Origin: Alphaproteobacteria bacterium
GTDB taxonomy: Bacteria; Pseudomonadota; Alphaproteobacteria; Micropepsales; Micropepsaceae
Direction: 5' to 3'
Assembly: GCA_028871795.1 (NCBI GenBank)
Contig: JAGWMG010000006.1
Span: forward strand, 126,011 to 190,010
Length of the DNA stretch: 64,000 bases
Under the pieces are notes generated by a model that did not search any database, was not told where the DNA came from, and saw nothing but the letters and a program-made list of their open reading frames with translations. Below, in pieces: positions 48,147 to 56,787 of this stretch (positions are counted from its first letter, which is position 1; every line of letters begins with the position of its first letter). Both the position numbers and the translations under genes were made by a program.

Positions 48147-50725
48147 TTGCTCAATTTCTCCGCCAAGGGGATCAACTGGTTATTGATGATATCGGGCGTC
48201 AACGGCCCCGTCTGCTTGAAGCGGATCACGCCTTGCTTGTCGATCAGATAAGATTCCGGCACCCCATATACGCCGAAATCGATCCCCGTCCGCCCATGCG
48301 CGTCGACGGCGATCCTCGGGTAGGGATTTCCCAACTCGGCCAACCAGGCCTTGGCGTCCTCGGGCCGGTCCTTGTAATTGATGCCGATCAGCACGATCCC
48401 CGCCTTGGCGACTTGCGGAAGAAACGGGTGCTCCTCGCGGCAAGGGATGCACCAGGAGGCAAAGAAATTGACCAGCGTGACCTTGCCGCGCAAATCCGCG
48501 GTCTTGAAGCCTTGTTGGCCAGCCAGCAGAGGCGGCAGATCGAATGCCGGGGCGGACTTGTTCACCATCACGGACGGGATCAGGTTCGGCGTGTAGCCTT
48601 CGTCGGCCAGATGCAGCCGCCAGATGAAAATGCCGGCCAGAGCGGCGAACGCCAGCAATGGAACCATATACATCAAACCGCGCGAAGCCTTGCGCGATTC
48701 CACCGCGACCGCACGCGCCGTGGCCATCTTCACTGCGGGGGCGGCAATTTTCGCGCCCAGCCTGCGCAACGGCGCGCCGATGCGGTGATGCCGGTCCGTC
48801 AACGACACCAAGCCGCCGAAGACCATCAGTACGGCGCCAAAGAAGAGCCAGGGCACCAACGGGTTGTGATAGATGTGAACGACGAAGCCGCCTTCGCCGT
48901 TGGGATCGCCCAGCACGGCGTACAGATCGCTGACGAAGTTCGTATGAATGGCGACCGTCGACAAAGGCTGCGGGGGATTGGTGTAGATGCGCCGTTCCGG
49001 CTGCAACTCCGAAACGTAACGGCCATCCTTCGTGGCGATGAAGCTCGCGCGCGCAGCGGTGTAATTGGGCCCGTTGATATTGTCTTCGACGCCGATGAAC
49101 TTGAGCCGATAGCCGGCGACGGCGGCGCTGTCGCCGGGACGCATGATCTGCAAATACTCCGTCTGCCAGGCCAAGGACCCCGCGACGCCGATCAACACGA
49201 ACGCCAATCCGATATGGCCGATCGTCATGCCATAGGTGGAACGGGGCAGATGGAGAGCGCGATGGAACGAATCGGCGAACGAGCTACGGAACAAACGCAC
49301 CCGTCCTGCCCATTCCGTCAGGCTGCCGGCCAGAAGCCACATCGCCAATCCCAGCCCAAGCGACGCCCATAGCGACCGCGACGACGTGCCGGCGACCAGC
49401 CATGTCGCGCCGACGGTTACGATCGTCGCGCCGAGCGCAAACTTCAGACGCGACAAGGCGTCCGCCAGATCGCCGCGCTTCCACGACAACAGCGGCCCAA
49501 TGGCCATCAGCAGGATCATGGGCACCATCAACGGCACCATCACGATATTGAAGTACGGCGGCCCCACGGAAACCTTGCCCAGCCCGAGCGCATCGACGAA
49601 GAGCGGGTACAAGGTGCCAAGCAGGACAGTTGCCGCGGCCACGCTCATAACGACGTTGTTGAACAACAGCCCGCCCTCGCGCGAGATGAGCGTGAACAGC
49701 CCGCCCCCTTTCAGCGCAGGCGCCCGGAAGGCGAACAGGATCAGGGAACTGCCCGTGACCGCGGCCAGAAGAGTCAAGATGAAGATTCCGCGCGCGGGAT
49801 CGTTGGCGAAGCTGTGCACCGACGTCAGAATGCCCGAGCGCACCAGGAACGTCCCCAGCAGGGATAGCGAGAAGGTGATGATCGCCAGGAAGATCGTCCA
49901 CGACTTCATGGTGTCGCGCTTTTCGGCGACGATGGAAGAATGCAGCAGCGCCGTTCCCGCCAGCCACGGCATGAGCGAGGCATTTTCCACCGGATCCCAG
50001 GCCCAATAACCGCCCCAGCCCAGCGTGTAATAGGACCACCACGAACCCATGGCGACGCCCAGTGTCAGCGCGCACCAGGCCACCAGGGTCCACGGGCGCA
50101 CCCAGCGCGCCCAGGCGGCGTCGACGCGCCCCTCGATCAGCGCGGCGATGGCGAACGAAAACGCCATCGAGAAACCGACATAGCCCAGATAGAGAAACGG
50201 CGGATGGAACGCCAAGCCGGGATCCTGCAGCAGCGGATTGAGGCCTTGACCGTTCAGCGGCGCGGGATCGACGCGCACGAAGGGGTTGGACGTCAGCAGA
50301 ATGAACAGGAGAAACCCGAACCCGATCATCCCCTGGACCGCCAGGGCGCGGGCGCGCAGCCCGGGGGGCAAGTCGCGGCCGAACACTGATACGGCCATGC
50401 CGTACAGCACCAGGATGAAGGTCCACAGCATCATGGAGCCTTCGTGATTGCCCCACACACCGGTGATCTTGTAGAGCAGCGGCTTGTCGGTGTGGCTATT
50501 CTCGACCACATTCAAGACCGAGAAGTCGCTGGTCACGTGCAGCCAGACCAACGCCCCGAAAGCGATGCTCACCAGACAGAACTGTGCGAACGCCGCCGGC
50601 CGGTCCACGTTCATCCAGGCGGTATCGCCGCGCGCGGCCCCGATGAGCGGAACGGTTGCCTGAACCGCTGCGACAAAAAGCGCAAGGATCAGGGCAAAGA
50701 GACCGACTTCCGCAATCATCCGCAC
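48143..50725 (-). CDS. Fused haem lyase CcmF and thiol-disulfide oxidoreductase CcmG (DsbE)
   Basis: A single 860-codon frame encodes two usually separate proteins. Residues 1 to about 665 are CcmF, the haem lyase: about 15 membrane helices with the WWD tryptophan-rich motif near WGGYWAWDPVENASLMPWLA and ITGVWGNHEGSMMLW. After a basic linker (about 650-684) a new membrane helix at about 685-704 (MYMVPLLAFAALAGIFIWRL) starts a complete CcmG/DsbE thioredoxin domain with the redox site at about 759-762 (WCIPC) and GVYGVPESYLID. No in-frame stop or good internal ribosome site lies between them. A sequencing error that removed a stop is possible. It heads the ccm segment downstream of an mtrB-like gene. 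Confidence 0.88.
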   Translation of the reverse strand: MRMIAEVGLFALILALFVAAVQATVPLIGAARGDTAWMNVDRPAAFAQFCLVSIAFGALVWLHVTSDFSVLNVVENSHTDKPLLYKITGVWGNHEGSMMLWTFILVLYGMAVSVFGRDLPPGLRARALAVQGMIGFGFLLFILLTSNPFVRVDPAPLNGQGLNPLLQDPGLAFHPPFLYLGYVGFSMAFSFAIAALIEGRVDAAWARWVRPWTLVAWCALTLGVAMGSWWSYYTLGWGGYWAWDPVENASLMPWLAGTALLHSSIVAEKRDTMKSWTIFLAIITFSLSLLGTFLVRSGILTSVHSFANDPARGIFILTLLAAVTGSSLILFAFRAPALKGGGLFTLISREGGLLFNNVVMSVAAATVLLGTLYPLFVDALGLGKVSVGPPYFNIVMVPLMVPMILLMAIGPLLSWKRGDLADALSRLKFALGATIVTVGATWLVAGTSSRSLWASLGLGLAMWLLAGSLTEWAGRVRLFRSSFADSFHRALHLPRSTYGMTIGHIGLAFVLIGVAGSLAWQTEYLQIMRPGDSAAVAGYRLKFIGVEDNINGPNYTAARASFIATKDGRYVSELQPERRIYTNPPQPLSTVAIHTNFVSDLYAVLGDPNGEGGFVVHIYHNPLVPWLFFGAVLMVFGGLVSLTDRHHRIGAPLRRLGAKIAAPAVKMATARAVAVESRKASRGLMYMVPLLAFAALAGIFIWRLHLADEGYTPNLIPSVMVNKSAPAFDLPPLLAGQQGFKTADLRGKVTLVNFFASWCIPCREEHPFLPQVAKAGIVLIGINYKDRPEDAKAWLAELGNPYPRIAVDAHGRTGIDFGVYGVPESYLIDKQGVIRFKQTGPLTPDIINNQLIPLAEKLSK

Positions 50726-50793
50726 ATATCCGCCAAGCCCGCGTCAGCCGTCTCGCCGATCTTTCGCCCAAGCGCGCCGGTCGCGATATGCGT

Positions 50794-50807
50794 AAATACG
50801 CGTATTT
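50794..50807. promoter_or_regulatory. 14-bp palindrome upstream of ccmF-G, candidate operator
   Basis: AAATACGCGTATTT is a perfect palindrome, and the wider TGCGT...ACGCA context extends it imperfectly to about 25 bases (50789-50813). It lies about 70 bases before the ccmF-G start, within the 136-base gap after the mtrB-like gene. A control protein could bind here, but none is identified. Confidence 0.4.
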
Positions 50808-50822
50808 CACGCACTGTTTCGA

Positions 50823-50852
50823 GACCGTGGGGCGCCGTAACCGGCACCCCAC
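50823..50852 (-). terminator. Strong hairpin after the mtrB-like gene, without a T-run
   Basis: CCGTGGGG (50823-50830) and CCCCACGG (50845-50852) pair; the stem extends inward with one wobble to 13 bp around a GTTA loop. It begins 9 bases after the mtrB-like stop codon. Because the usual T-run is lacking it may work as an attenuator or RNA stabiliser between the conduit genes and ccmF-G rather than as a full stop. Confidence 0.55.
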
Positions 50853-50861
50853 GGCATCAAG

Positions 50862-53471
50862 CTACAACTTCACGGTCATCGCAATGGTGAAAGTTGACAC
50901 ATTGAATTTTGGCGGCACGTCGCCGGTCAGCACCTGGCCCACCGATGCCCCAACCAGTGCCCAGTCGGTCGTGTCCAGACTGGCGAACTGATAGCCGAAA
51001 TAGAACGACGTGTCGGGCGAGTAGTCGTAGGTGGCATGCAGTTTGACCTGATTGTTCGCGGACTTGGTGTTCAGCAACGGGTCGCCGCCGATGAGCTGGT
51101 GACCTTCGCCCGTGGTCCAGGAGCCGCTCTGGGCGAACGCTTGGCTGCCATAGGAGAATATATAGTCGGCACCGAACTTCAGCTTGTCACTCGCCTGCCA
51201 GGTACCTCCAATGCCGGCGGTGTGGATGTCATAGGTGCTCGCTTCGCTGTATTCCAGCGAACCCGGAGGCGCCACGCTGCCGCTCTGGTTGTTCAACGCC
51301 CGCATGTCGCGGTACGTCCGCAGGAAGGTGTAGTAGGTGTGCAGCTCAACATTCTTGTTGACCTGGTAGTTCAGATCCGGACCGCCTTGGAGGCTGTAGT
51401 CGCGGTTGATTCCGACGCTCGGGAGTACGGGGAAGGGTGTGGCGCCGCTCGCCGAATAGACCGCAGCCGGGTTGTGATACTGGTTGTTGGTGTATTTGCC
51501 GAACAGGCTCACCGAGAGCTGTTCGCCGTTTGCCGCCGTCAGCAGGCCGTCGACCGCATCTTGTGTCCGTGCCGCCTCGTAGAACGGGACCTGTTGGCAT
51601 CCCAGCGTGCCGGGATTGAAGATCCCGTTGGTGTTGGAGATGCAGTCCGACATGATCTGCTGCGTCCACAGGCTGAAGTCCGGCGCCGACGCCGTCCGGT
51701 CGGAATGGACGTAGCCGAGCGACGCCGTCACGTCCGGCGCGAAGCTGGTGAAAATCTTCGCGGACTCCGCGTTCTCCTGCGTGCGGTGCGTGATGGCGTT
51801 GGTGCGCTCGTCATCCTTGAAGGTGTAGCCGGCGGTGATCCGCGTGGATGAAGTAACGTGATATTCCGCGCTCACCGCGAACGTCTGCTTGGTCCACGAT
51901 TCCGGCACGGCCAGACGCTGCCAGGGCGTGGCGCACGTGGCTAAAGGCACACAGCCGTTGCCGGGGGCCGAGCTGCTCAAGTTGATGGCGGTAGGTGTAA
52001 TGGCGTCGGTGGGATCGCCGTAGATTCCCATCGGCTTCGTCTGCGCGTCGCGCGAATCCAACGTGTACCCCGCTTTGAGAGTCAGCTCCGGCAGCGGCCT
52101 TGCGTACAACGCGAAGTTGGCAAACCAGGTCTGGACCAAGCCGTTGAGCGAGGTGGGATTGGCGTTGAAATACGACCCGAAATGGGAGAGCGCATACGGA
52201 TTCGCCGTCGGCGCCGGGAACGGATCGTTCTGCAATTGCAGGCCGTAGACCACGGTTCCGTTCAGCCGCGTCGTCGGGTCCAGGTTGTACGCGACTTCGG
52301 CGCTGAAGGTGTGAGCCTGGTTACTGGGCGGCAGGCTATAGACGCCCGACGATGCATAGCTGGCATAGGTATAAGGCGAAGCGCTGCCTGTCCGCACCTC
52401 GGTGAAGTTGTAGCCCTGGAACGCATACCCGGCGCTGTTGTGATCGATGAAGTTCGAGAACTCATAGGAGAAATGCGCCTGCAGCCGGTCGGTATCGTAG
52501 GCGGCAGTGGCCGTATAAGCGTCGGTGTCATAGTTGATCGGCATCGGGAAAGCGACCATCCCGGCATTGCTGCCCTGGGTCGTCATCGCCTGTTCGAGCG
52601 ATCCTTCCTTGTGCTCGTGGCTGACCGTGGCACCGAGCGTCCAGTCGCCTGTTTCATATTTGCCGCCGACGGTGCCTTTGTCCCGGCGGGTACCGATCTT
52701 GTAGGTCAGCTCGTTCAGCGATCCGAGGTAGATGTCGTAGTTCGACGGGCTGGCAGCGTTGTTGTAAGGGGCGAGCGCCGCGGGCGAAGCGGGATATGTT
52801 ATGCCCGGCCCCAGGATATACCCCACTGTGGCGCCGACGCTGGCGGACTGCACGTTGAGTCCCCCGGGATAGTGCTTCGCACTGCCGACCGCGCCGAAAT
52901 AGGTCGGCGCGGTAGCGCTGGTATAGCTGGTCCCGATATAGGGGCCGTTGGTGCCCAGCGCGTTGAGCGCCGAACTATAGCCCGGCGAGAGGTTGCCTTC
53001 CCTGTCGAGGATTGTGGTGAAATTGTCGGTCGCGGTGTAGGTCATCGCATCATAAGTAGCGAATGCCTCCCATGAGCCTTGATCGCCGACTTTCAGGTCG
53101 ATCGTCGCTTCCGGCGCGAACCCGCCGCCGAAACCGACGTTCACGTTGTCGCCGGTGAAGCTGTAATAGCGGGTTGATCCGCTATCCCAGGCGTCACGGG
53201 TCCCCAAATTCCAACCGCCGACGAAACCGGCCCCGGAATCGGGCATGCCGTTGTAACGGCCGAAGGCGGCGGAACTCTGCGTCACCGCCCCTACGCCGAA
53301 GGTGACCTCGCCGATCGACTCCGAGAGGTTCTGTGCGGCGGGCGCTTGCGATGCCGCGGGAGTATTTGAAATATCGAAACCGCTATTGTCCTGGGCCTGC
53401 GCCGCAACGGCAAACTGCACCAGGCAGGCACCTGCAAGAGCGGCGACTCTCAACGTTTGGAGCGTAGTCAT
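50862..53471 (-). CDS. MtrB/PioB-family outer-membrane barrel (copy 1)
   Basis: An 869-residue outer-membrane porin-type protein of the MtrB/PioB family, the barrel that sheathes a periplasmic decaheme cytochrome in extracellular electron transfer. A signal peptide (ends VAAQAQD) is followed by family landmarks: AFGRYNGMPDSGAGFVGGWN, VGFGGGFAPEATIDLKVG, YKIGTRRDKGTVGGKYET, VSHEHKEGSLEQAM, GMVAFPMPINYDTDAYTAT, and a strand-type C-terminus (STFTIAMTVKL). The N-terminal CxxC of Shewanella MtrB is absent, making it closer to PioB. ATG 53471 (MTTLQTLRV) is chosen. It follows its decaheme partner gene by 13 bases and has a paralogue at 56892-59300. Confidence 0.88.
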   Translation of the reverse strand: MTTLQTLRVAALAGACLVQFAVAAQAQDNSGFDISNTPAASQAPAAQNLSESIGEVTFGVGAVTQSSAAFGRYNGMPDSGAGFVGGWNLGTRDAWDSGSTRYYSFTGDNVNVGFGGGFAPEATIDLKVGDQGSWEAFATYDAMTYTATDNFTTILDREGNLSPGYSSALNALGTNGPYIGTSYTSATAPTYFGAVGSAKHYPGGLNVQSASVGATVGYILGPGITYPASPAALAPYNNAASPSNYDIYLGSLNELTYKIGTRRDKGTVGGKYETGDWTLGATVSHEHKEGSLEQAMTTQGSNAGMVAFPMPINYDTDAYTATAAYDTDRLQAHFSYEFSNFIDHNSAGYAFQGYNFTEVRTGSASPYTYASYASSGVYSLPPSNQAHTFSAEVAYNLDPTTRLNGTVVYGLQLQNDPFPAPTANPYALSHFGSYFNANPTSLNGLVQTWFANFALYARPLPELTLKAGYTLDSRDAQTKPMGIYGDPTDAITPTAINLSSSAPGNGCVPLATCATPWQRLAVPESWTKQTFAVSAEYHVTSSTRITAGYTFKDDERTNAITHRTQENAESAKIFTSFAPDVTASLGYVHSDRTASAPDFSLWTQQIMSDCISNTNGIFNPGTLGCQQVPFYEAARTQDAVDGLLTAANGEQLSVSLFGKYTNNQYHNPAAVYSASGATPFPVLPSVGINRDYSLQGGPDLNYQVNKNVELHTYYTFLRTYRDMRALNNQSGSVAPPGSLEYSEASTYDIHTAGIGGTWQASDKLKFGADYIFSYGSQAFAQSGSWTTGEGHQLIGGDPLLNTKSANNQVKLHATYDYSPDTSFYFGYQFASLDTTDWALVGASVGQVLTGDVPPKFNVSTFTIAMTVKL

Positions 53472-53484
53472 GCTACACCTCTGA

Positions 53485-54510
53485 TCAACGGAAGAAGGTT
53501 GAGCCGCTTGGGCTGTTCGAACCATGAATCTGCGAGTGGCAGTTCAGGCAGCTGCGGTCGCCGTACAAGTACAAGCTTCCGCTTCCCGGCGCATTGGAGT
53601 GGACGGACACGCCGACACCCCCCATGTCATTGGTCGCCGCATGGCAATCGAGACACAGGAACGGCACCTTCTCCTTCAGCAGGCGCGGGTTCACCGAGCC
53701 GTGCGGGTTGTGGCAGTTGGTGCAGTCCTCGCGAACCGGCTGATGTTCCCACAGCATCGGGCCGCGCTTGTCGGCATGGCAGCCGTAACAAAGGTCGGTC
53801 ACCCTAACCTTCTTCAGGAGACTGGGACCAGCCGAGCCATGCGGATTGTGGCAGTCCGAGCAGACCACTTTGCCTTCGCGGACCGGATGGTGCGAGAACT
53901 GCAAGGTGAGCGCGCGTTGCTCGGCGTGGCAGCCGAAGCATTTTTCCGGCTGCGTCGCCTTCACCAGGATGGGATCTTTGGCGACGTGGATCGTGTGACA
54001 ACTCACGCAGGCCAGATTGTTGTCCTGGTGTTGGCTCCCCACCCAGTCCATCCGCAGACCGTTCTGATGACAGCTCAGACAGACCTCGTTGCGTGCGGAG
54101 ACCGGAGAGGCGTTCGGACCGTTGAACACGACGGCGGGCAAGGCGCGCTTCTGGCCGGGAGCCGGATGGCTCGCGACATGCGCTTCGCTCGGTCCGTGGC
54201 AGGATTCGCAGTCGTGCTGGGCGAATGGCGCGCGCGCATCGCCCTTCGTGGCATGGGGCGTCTGGAAAATACTCGTTGACGCCTTATAGGTTCGATCCGG
54301 CCCGTTTATCGCCGTATCGTGACACTTCATGCAGGTGGCGACCCCGCGGGCGCTGTAGAGCGTCCCCGAGGCTTCATCGGCGGCGGTGGCCGCCGACGGC
54401 GCCGCACTCTGTTGCGGATCGGCTGCAAAAGCCGGCTTTGCCGTGCCAAAAATCATGGCGCACAGCAGAACCAGAACAGCAAATCCCCTTATGCGATTTC
54501 TTGCTGACAT
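53485..54510 (-). CDS. MtrA/PioA/DmsE-family decaheme c-type cytochrome (copy 1)
   Basis: A 341-residue periplasmic decaheme cytochrome. A signal peptide (GTAKPAFAAD) precedes exactly ten CxxCH motifs: CMKCH, CESCH, CLSCH, CVSCH, CFGCH, CSDCH, CYGCH, CTNCH, CLDCH and CLNCH, beginning at residue 60. The spacing and recurring phrases (CSDCHNPHGSAGP, KRGPMLWEHQPVRE) are those of DmsE/MtrA/PioA proteins, which fit inside an MtrB-type barrel and form a haem wire across the outer membrane. Its gene is 13 bases upstream of the barrel gene. The copy at 59329-60294 is a close paralogue. Confidence 0.94.
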   Translation of the reverse strand: MSARNRIRGFAVLVLLCAMIFGTAKPAFAADPQQSAAPSAATAADEASGTLYSARGVATCMKCHDTAINGPDRTYKASTSIFQTPHATKGDARAPFAQHDCESCHGPSEAHVASHPAPGQKRALPAVVFNGPNASPVSARNEVCLSCHQNGLRMDWVGSQHQDNNLACVSCHTIHVAKDPILVKATQPEKCFGCHAEQRALTLQFSHHPVREGKVVCSDCHNPHGSAGPSLLKKVRVTDLCYGCHADKRGPMLWEHQPVREDCTNCHNPHGSVNPRLLKEKVPFLCLDCHAATNDMGGVGVSVHSNAPGSGSLYLYGDRSCLNCHSQIHGSNSPSGSTFFR

Positions 54511-54545
54511 CGCTTTACCCCTGCTTTAACGGGTTTCTCAGACGA

Positions 54546-55490
54546 CTACTTCTTCTCCGCGACAAAATCCGCGCTGCCCTGGTCGAGGACCAGGGACCGC
54601 TCGAACGACACGTAGTGGAACCGCTTGGCCGTATGGCCGGAATGGATGGCGAAGGCGACCGTGTAACGCTTGCCTGGGGCGAGCGTCACGAAGCCGGGTC
54701 CCGCGTTCAGTTTGCGCGAAAAAGTCACCGACCATGTCCCGCCGCTGTATGTCGCCTCGGCTGTGACGGCCGTCGGCTTGGTCTCGTCGCGTTTGTCGAA
54801 AATGTTTCCGTTCACCGCGACGGCCGGAGCACCGGGATTAAGATGCGCCTGCCAGTATTCGACCGAATAGCCGCTTGCCTTCAGCTTATTCAACTCGTCG
54901 GCGGATTTCAGCGCGTCGCCGCCGCCTTGGGCCGTCAGATGAGCACGGGTCTTGGGAAGATACATCGTGCGCGAGGAACCGCCCGCGCTCGGCATCGCTG
55001 CGGAGTCTTCGTGGCACATGCCCCAGCAGCCGGCGCGGTTGGCTTCGACCACGCTGCCGTCCTCGATCATCATCGTGACTTTGGTGGCATGGGCGCCGTC
55101 CATCTTGGCGTTGGGCTGATTGCCCTCCGCGAATTCGAGATGGACGTAAATATTCTGCGCATCGTGCGCGAACTGGACCTTCGCGTTCAGGGATCCCGGC
55201 TTTCCGGGGATCGGCGCCTTCTCGTTCATCTTGCCCGACACGAGAAGCGCGCCCATGGTCTTCTCGTCGCCGATATGACAGGCGGCGCAGTCCTTTCCCG
55301 CCCTGAACTTGTCCGCGCCCGAATGATTGGTTTCGGTCAACACCCATTCCCAGGAAGATTGGCCGGGATAAAAGAGCGCAACGTCCTTCGCCGGAACGCC
55401 CGACCAATTGGGGGCCGCCGACGCGGCCGAAAGGCCCATCGCGCCCGCGAGACCAAAAGCTGCAATCAGTGTCTTGGCTGGAACTCTCAT
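54546..55490 (-). CDS. Ethylbenzene-dehydrogenase-like haem protein with c-type haem sites
   Basis: A 314-residue exported protein (signal GLSAASAAP). It has one standard c-type haem motif, CAACH at residues 68-72, and CWGMCH at 155-160, a CxxxCH variant. The remainder (VQFAHDAQNIYVHLEFAEGN, then KVTMMIEDGSVVEANRAGC, then WSVTFSRKLN) is the beta-sandwich of the family that includes the gamma subunit of ethylbenzene dehydrogenase and DMSO-reductase-like haem-binding proteins, where it binds a b-type haem. It lies 10 bases after the NapC-like gene and could carry electrons between the inner-membrane cytochrome and the decahemes. Confidence 0.78.
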   Translation of the reverse strand: MRVPAKTLIAAFGLAGAMGLSAASAAPNWSGVPAKDVALFYPGQSSWEWVLTETNHSGADKFRAGKDCAACHIGDEKTMGALLVSGKMNEKAPIPGKPGSLNAKVQFAHDAQNIYVHLEFAEGNQPNAKMDGAHATKVTMMIEDGSVVEANRAGCWGMCHEDSAAMPSAGGSSRTMYLPKTRAHLTAQGGGDALKSADELNKLKASGYSVEYWQAHLNPGAPAVAVNGNIFDKRDETKPTAVTAEATYSGGTWSVTFSRKLNAGPGFVTLAPGKRYTVAFAIHSGHTAKRFHYVSFERSLVLDQGSADFVAEKK

Positions 55491-55500
55491 CGTCTTGTCC

Positions 55501-56136
55501 TCACTGAATATCGAAACTGTTGGCGGCGGGAGCGTGCTGCTCCGCCGGGTCCGTCATCGTCTTGTGTGTCAGCCCCTTGTGGCAGTCGAGGCAGTTCTCG
55601 TCCGTCTTCATCGCATCGGTGTGCTGGGCGCGGACGCTCGGCCTCTGATCCGCCAGGACCATGTTCGAATATTTGTGGCAGGCCTTGCACTCGCGCGCGT
55701 TCGTTTCCTTGAACCCCGCCCAAACCCTCTTCGCGAGCGCCATGCGGCGCGCCTCGAACCTCTCCTTGATTTCGTCCTGGCCCGCGCCGGCGAAAACCGT
55801 GAAGTGGGCCCACAACTCGAAGCTCGCCACGACTTTGCGGCCCATGGTGAGCGCCCATGCGTCGTGGGGAACGTGGCACTGCGGACAGCCGACGACGACG
55901 CCCTGCTCGTTCTTGAAGTGCTTGCTGTGACTGTATTCCTGATAGACGGTGCTTTCCATCTCGTGGCAGGTGTGCGCGCAGAAGCCCAGCGTGTTCGTGT
56001 AGTCGACGAGGGTCGCGTAGCCCGTGGCCAAGCCAATGCCGATCAGCATCGAAACGAACGCAACGACGATGAACTTGAATCGGTTGCGGACAAATCCGCC
56101 AATCCGCTGTGATATAGTACGCAATACTACTGGCAC
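55501..56136 (-). CDS. NapC/NirT-family membrane-anchored tetrahaem cytochrome c
   Basis: A 211-residue quinol-dehydrogenase-type cytochrome. One N-terminal membrane helix (IVVAFVSMLIGIGLATGYAT) anchors four haem sites: CAHTCH at 53-58 (a CxxxCH form followed by EM, where the family usually has CxxCHEM), CPQCH at 83, CKACH at 149 and CLDCH at 181. Family members oxidise menaquinol or ubiquinol and pass electrons to periplasmic partners. The GTG start follows AGGGGCGCGC. About 44 bases upstream is a 69-bp element also found before the second decaheme gene. It begins the segment NapC-like, ethylbenzene-dehydrogenase-like, decaheme 1, barrel 1. Confidence 0.88.
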   Translation of the reverse strand: MPVVLRTISQRIGGFVRNRFKFIVVAFVSMLIGIGLATGYATLVDYTNTLGFCAHTCHEMESTVYQEYSHSKHFKNEQGVVVGCPQCHVPHDAWALTMGRKVVASFELWAHFTVFAGAGQDEIKERFEARRMALAKRVWAGFKETNARECKACHKYSNMVLADQRPSVRAQHTDAMKTDENCLDCHKGLTHKTMTDPAEQHAPAANSFDIQ

Positions 56137-56179
56137 GCGCGCCCCTACCTCTTGCGCGAAACGAATCCGTTCGCGTCTC

Positions 56180-56248
56180 GCGGGCTATATCTGGCAGCGA
56201 GCGGGCGCTGCGCGTAGTGCCACAAAGGGTAAATTCGATAATACCAGC
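56180..56248 (-). promoter_or_regulatory. 69-bp conserved upstream element, copy B (before NapC-like gene)
   Basis: This stretch matches the segment at 60340-60408 at 45 of 69 positions without gaps, and similarity stops sharply at both ends. On the minus strand each copy has TGGTAY followed 24 bases later by TGGYACTAC as a direct repeat, then CTCG and CCAGA. It ends 43 bases before the GTG start. The equal spacing suggests a regulator binding site or promoter. Confidence 0.55.
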
Positions 56249-56413
56249 CCCAATCGCGCGCAAATGCCGCAACCGACATTCGTTCGCAACAAGGCAGGTT
56301 AGAAAACTTCCTCCTAAATCGGACGGTTAGAGCGGCAGCAAGGCGGGCAATTCCCTTGCTCAATTGCTCCTGGTCAGCGCGGCATGCCCGAAGACCGGCG
56401 CTTTGGCGTGATG

Positions 56414-56463
56414 GCGGCATTGAGTCCCATAGGCATACGAAGCCCCGCGGGACTCAATGCCGC
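56414..56463. terminator. 15-bp perfect inverted repeat downstream of the monohaem cytochrome gene
   Basis: The arms GCGGCATTGAGTCCC (56414-56428) and GGGACTCAATGCCGC (56449-56463) are perfectly complementary around a 20-base loop and lie 7 bases after the stop codon of the monohaem cytochrome gene. No T-run follows, so it may be a weak terminator or a transcript-stabilising hairpin. Confidence 0.6.
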
Positions 56464-56470
56464 ACCGATG

Positions 56471-56767
56471 CTACTGAGACTTGCTTTCCGCGTATTCGAC
56501 CGCGGCCTTGATGTCGGCGTCGGATAGAGTCGGCTTCCCGCCGCGGGCTGGCATCGCGCCCTTACCTTTGATGACGCTGGCAACGAGCGCGTCGGTGCCT
56601 TGCTTGATCAACGGCGCCCAGGCGGCCTTGTCGCCGAACTTCGGCGCCATCATCTTGTGGCAGGCAGCGCAGTTCGGGTCCCAGACCGCCTGTCCATCGG
56701 CAGCCTGCGCGCCGCTCGCAACAAGCAAGACGCCTGCAACGACGTAACCGCAAAGTGGAAGTTTCAT
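56471..56767 (-). CDS. Small monohaem cytochrome c (c5-like)
   Basis: A 98-residue periplasmic cytochrome with a signal peptide (VASGAQAADG) and one haem motif in PNCAACHKMMAPKFGDKAAW; the distal Met ligand is likely in KGKGAMPARGGKPTLSDADI. The size and the KGKGAMPARGG segment match class I cytochrome c5-type electron carriers. AAGGAG precedes the ATG. It sits between the second barrel gene and the NapC-like gene and would be a diffusible shuttle between inner-membrane and outer-membrane cytochromes. Confidence 0.9.
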   Translation of the reverse strand: MKLPLCGYVVAGVLLVASGAQAADGQAVWDPNCAACHKMMAPKFGDKAAWAPLIKQGTDALVASVIKGKGAMPARGGKPTLSDADIKAAVEYAESKSQ

Positions 56768-56787
56768 AACGTTCTCCTTGGTTATCC

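Noticed and set aside
50862..53471. N-terminal CxxC of Shewanella-type MtrB in the barrels
   Set aside because: No such motif occurs near either N-terminus; both are therefore described as MtrB/PioB family without that feature.
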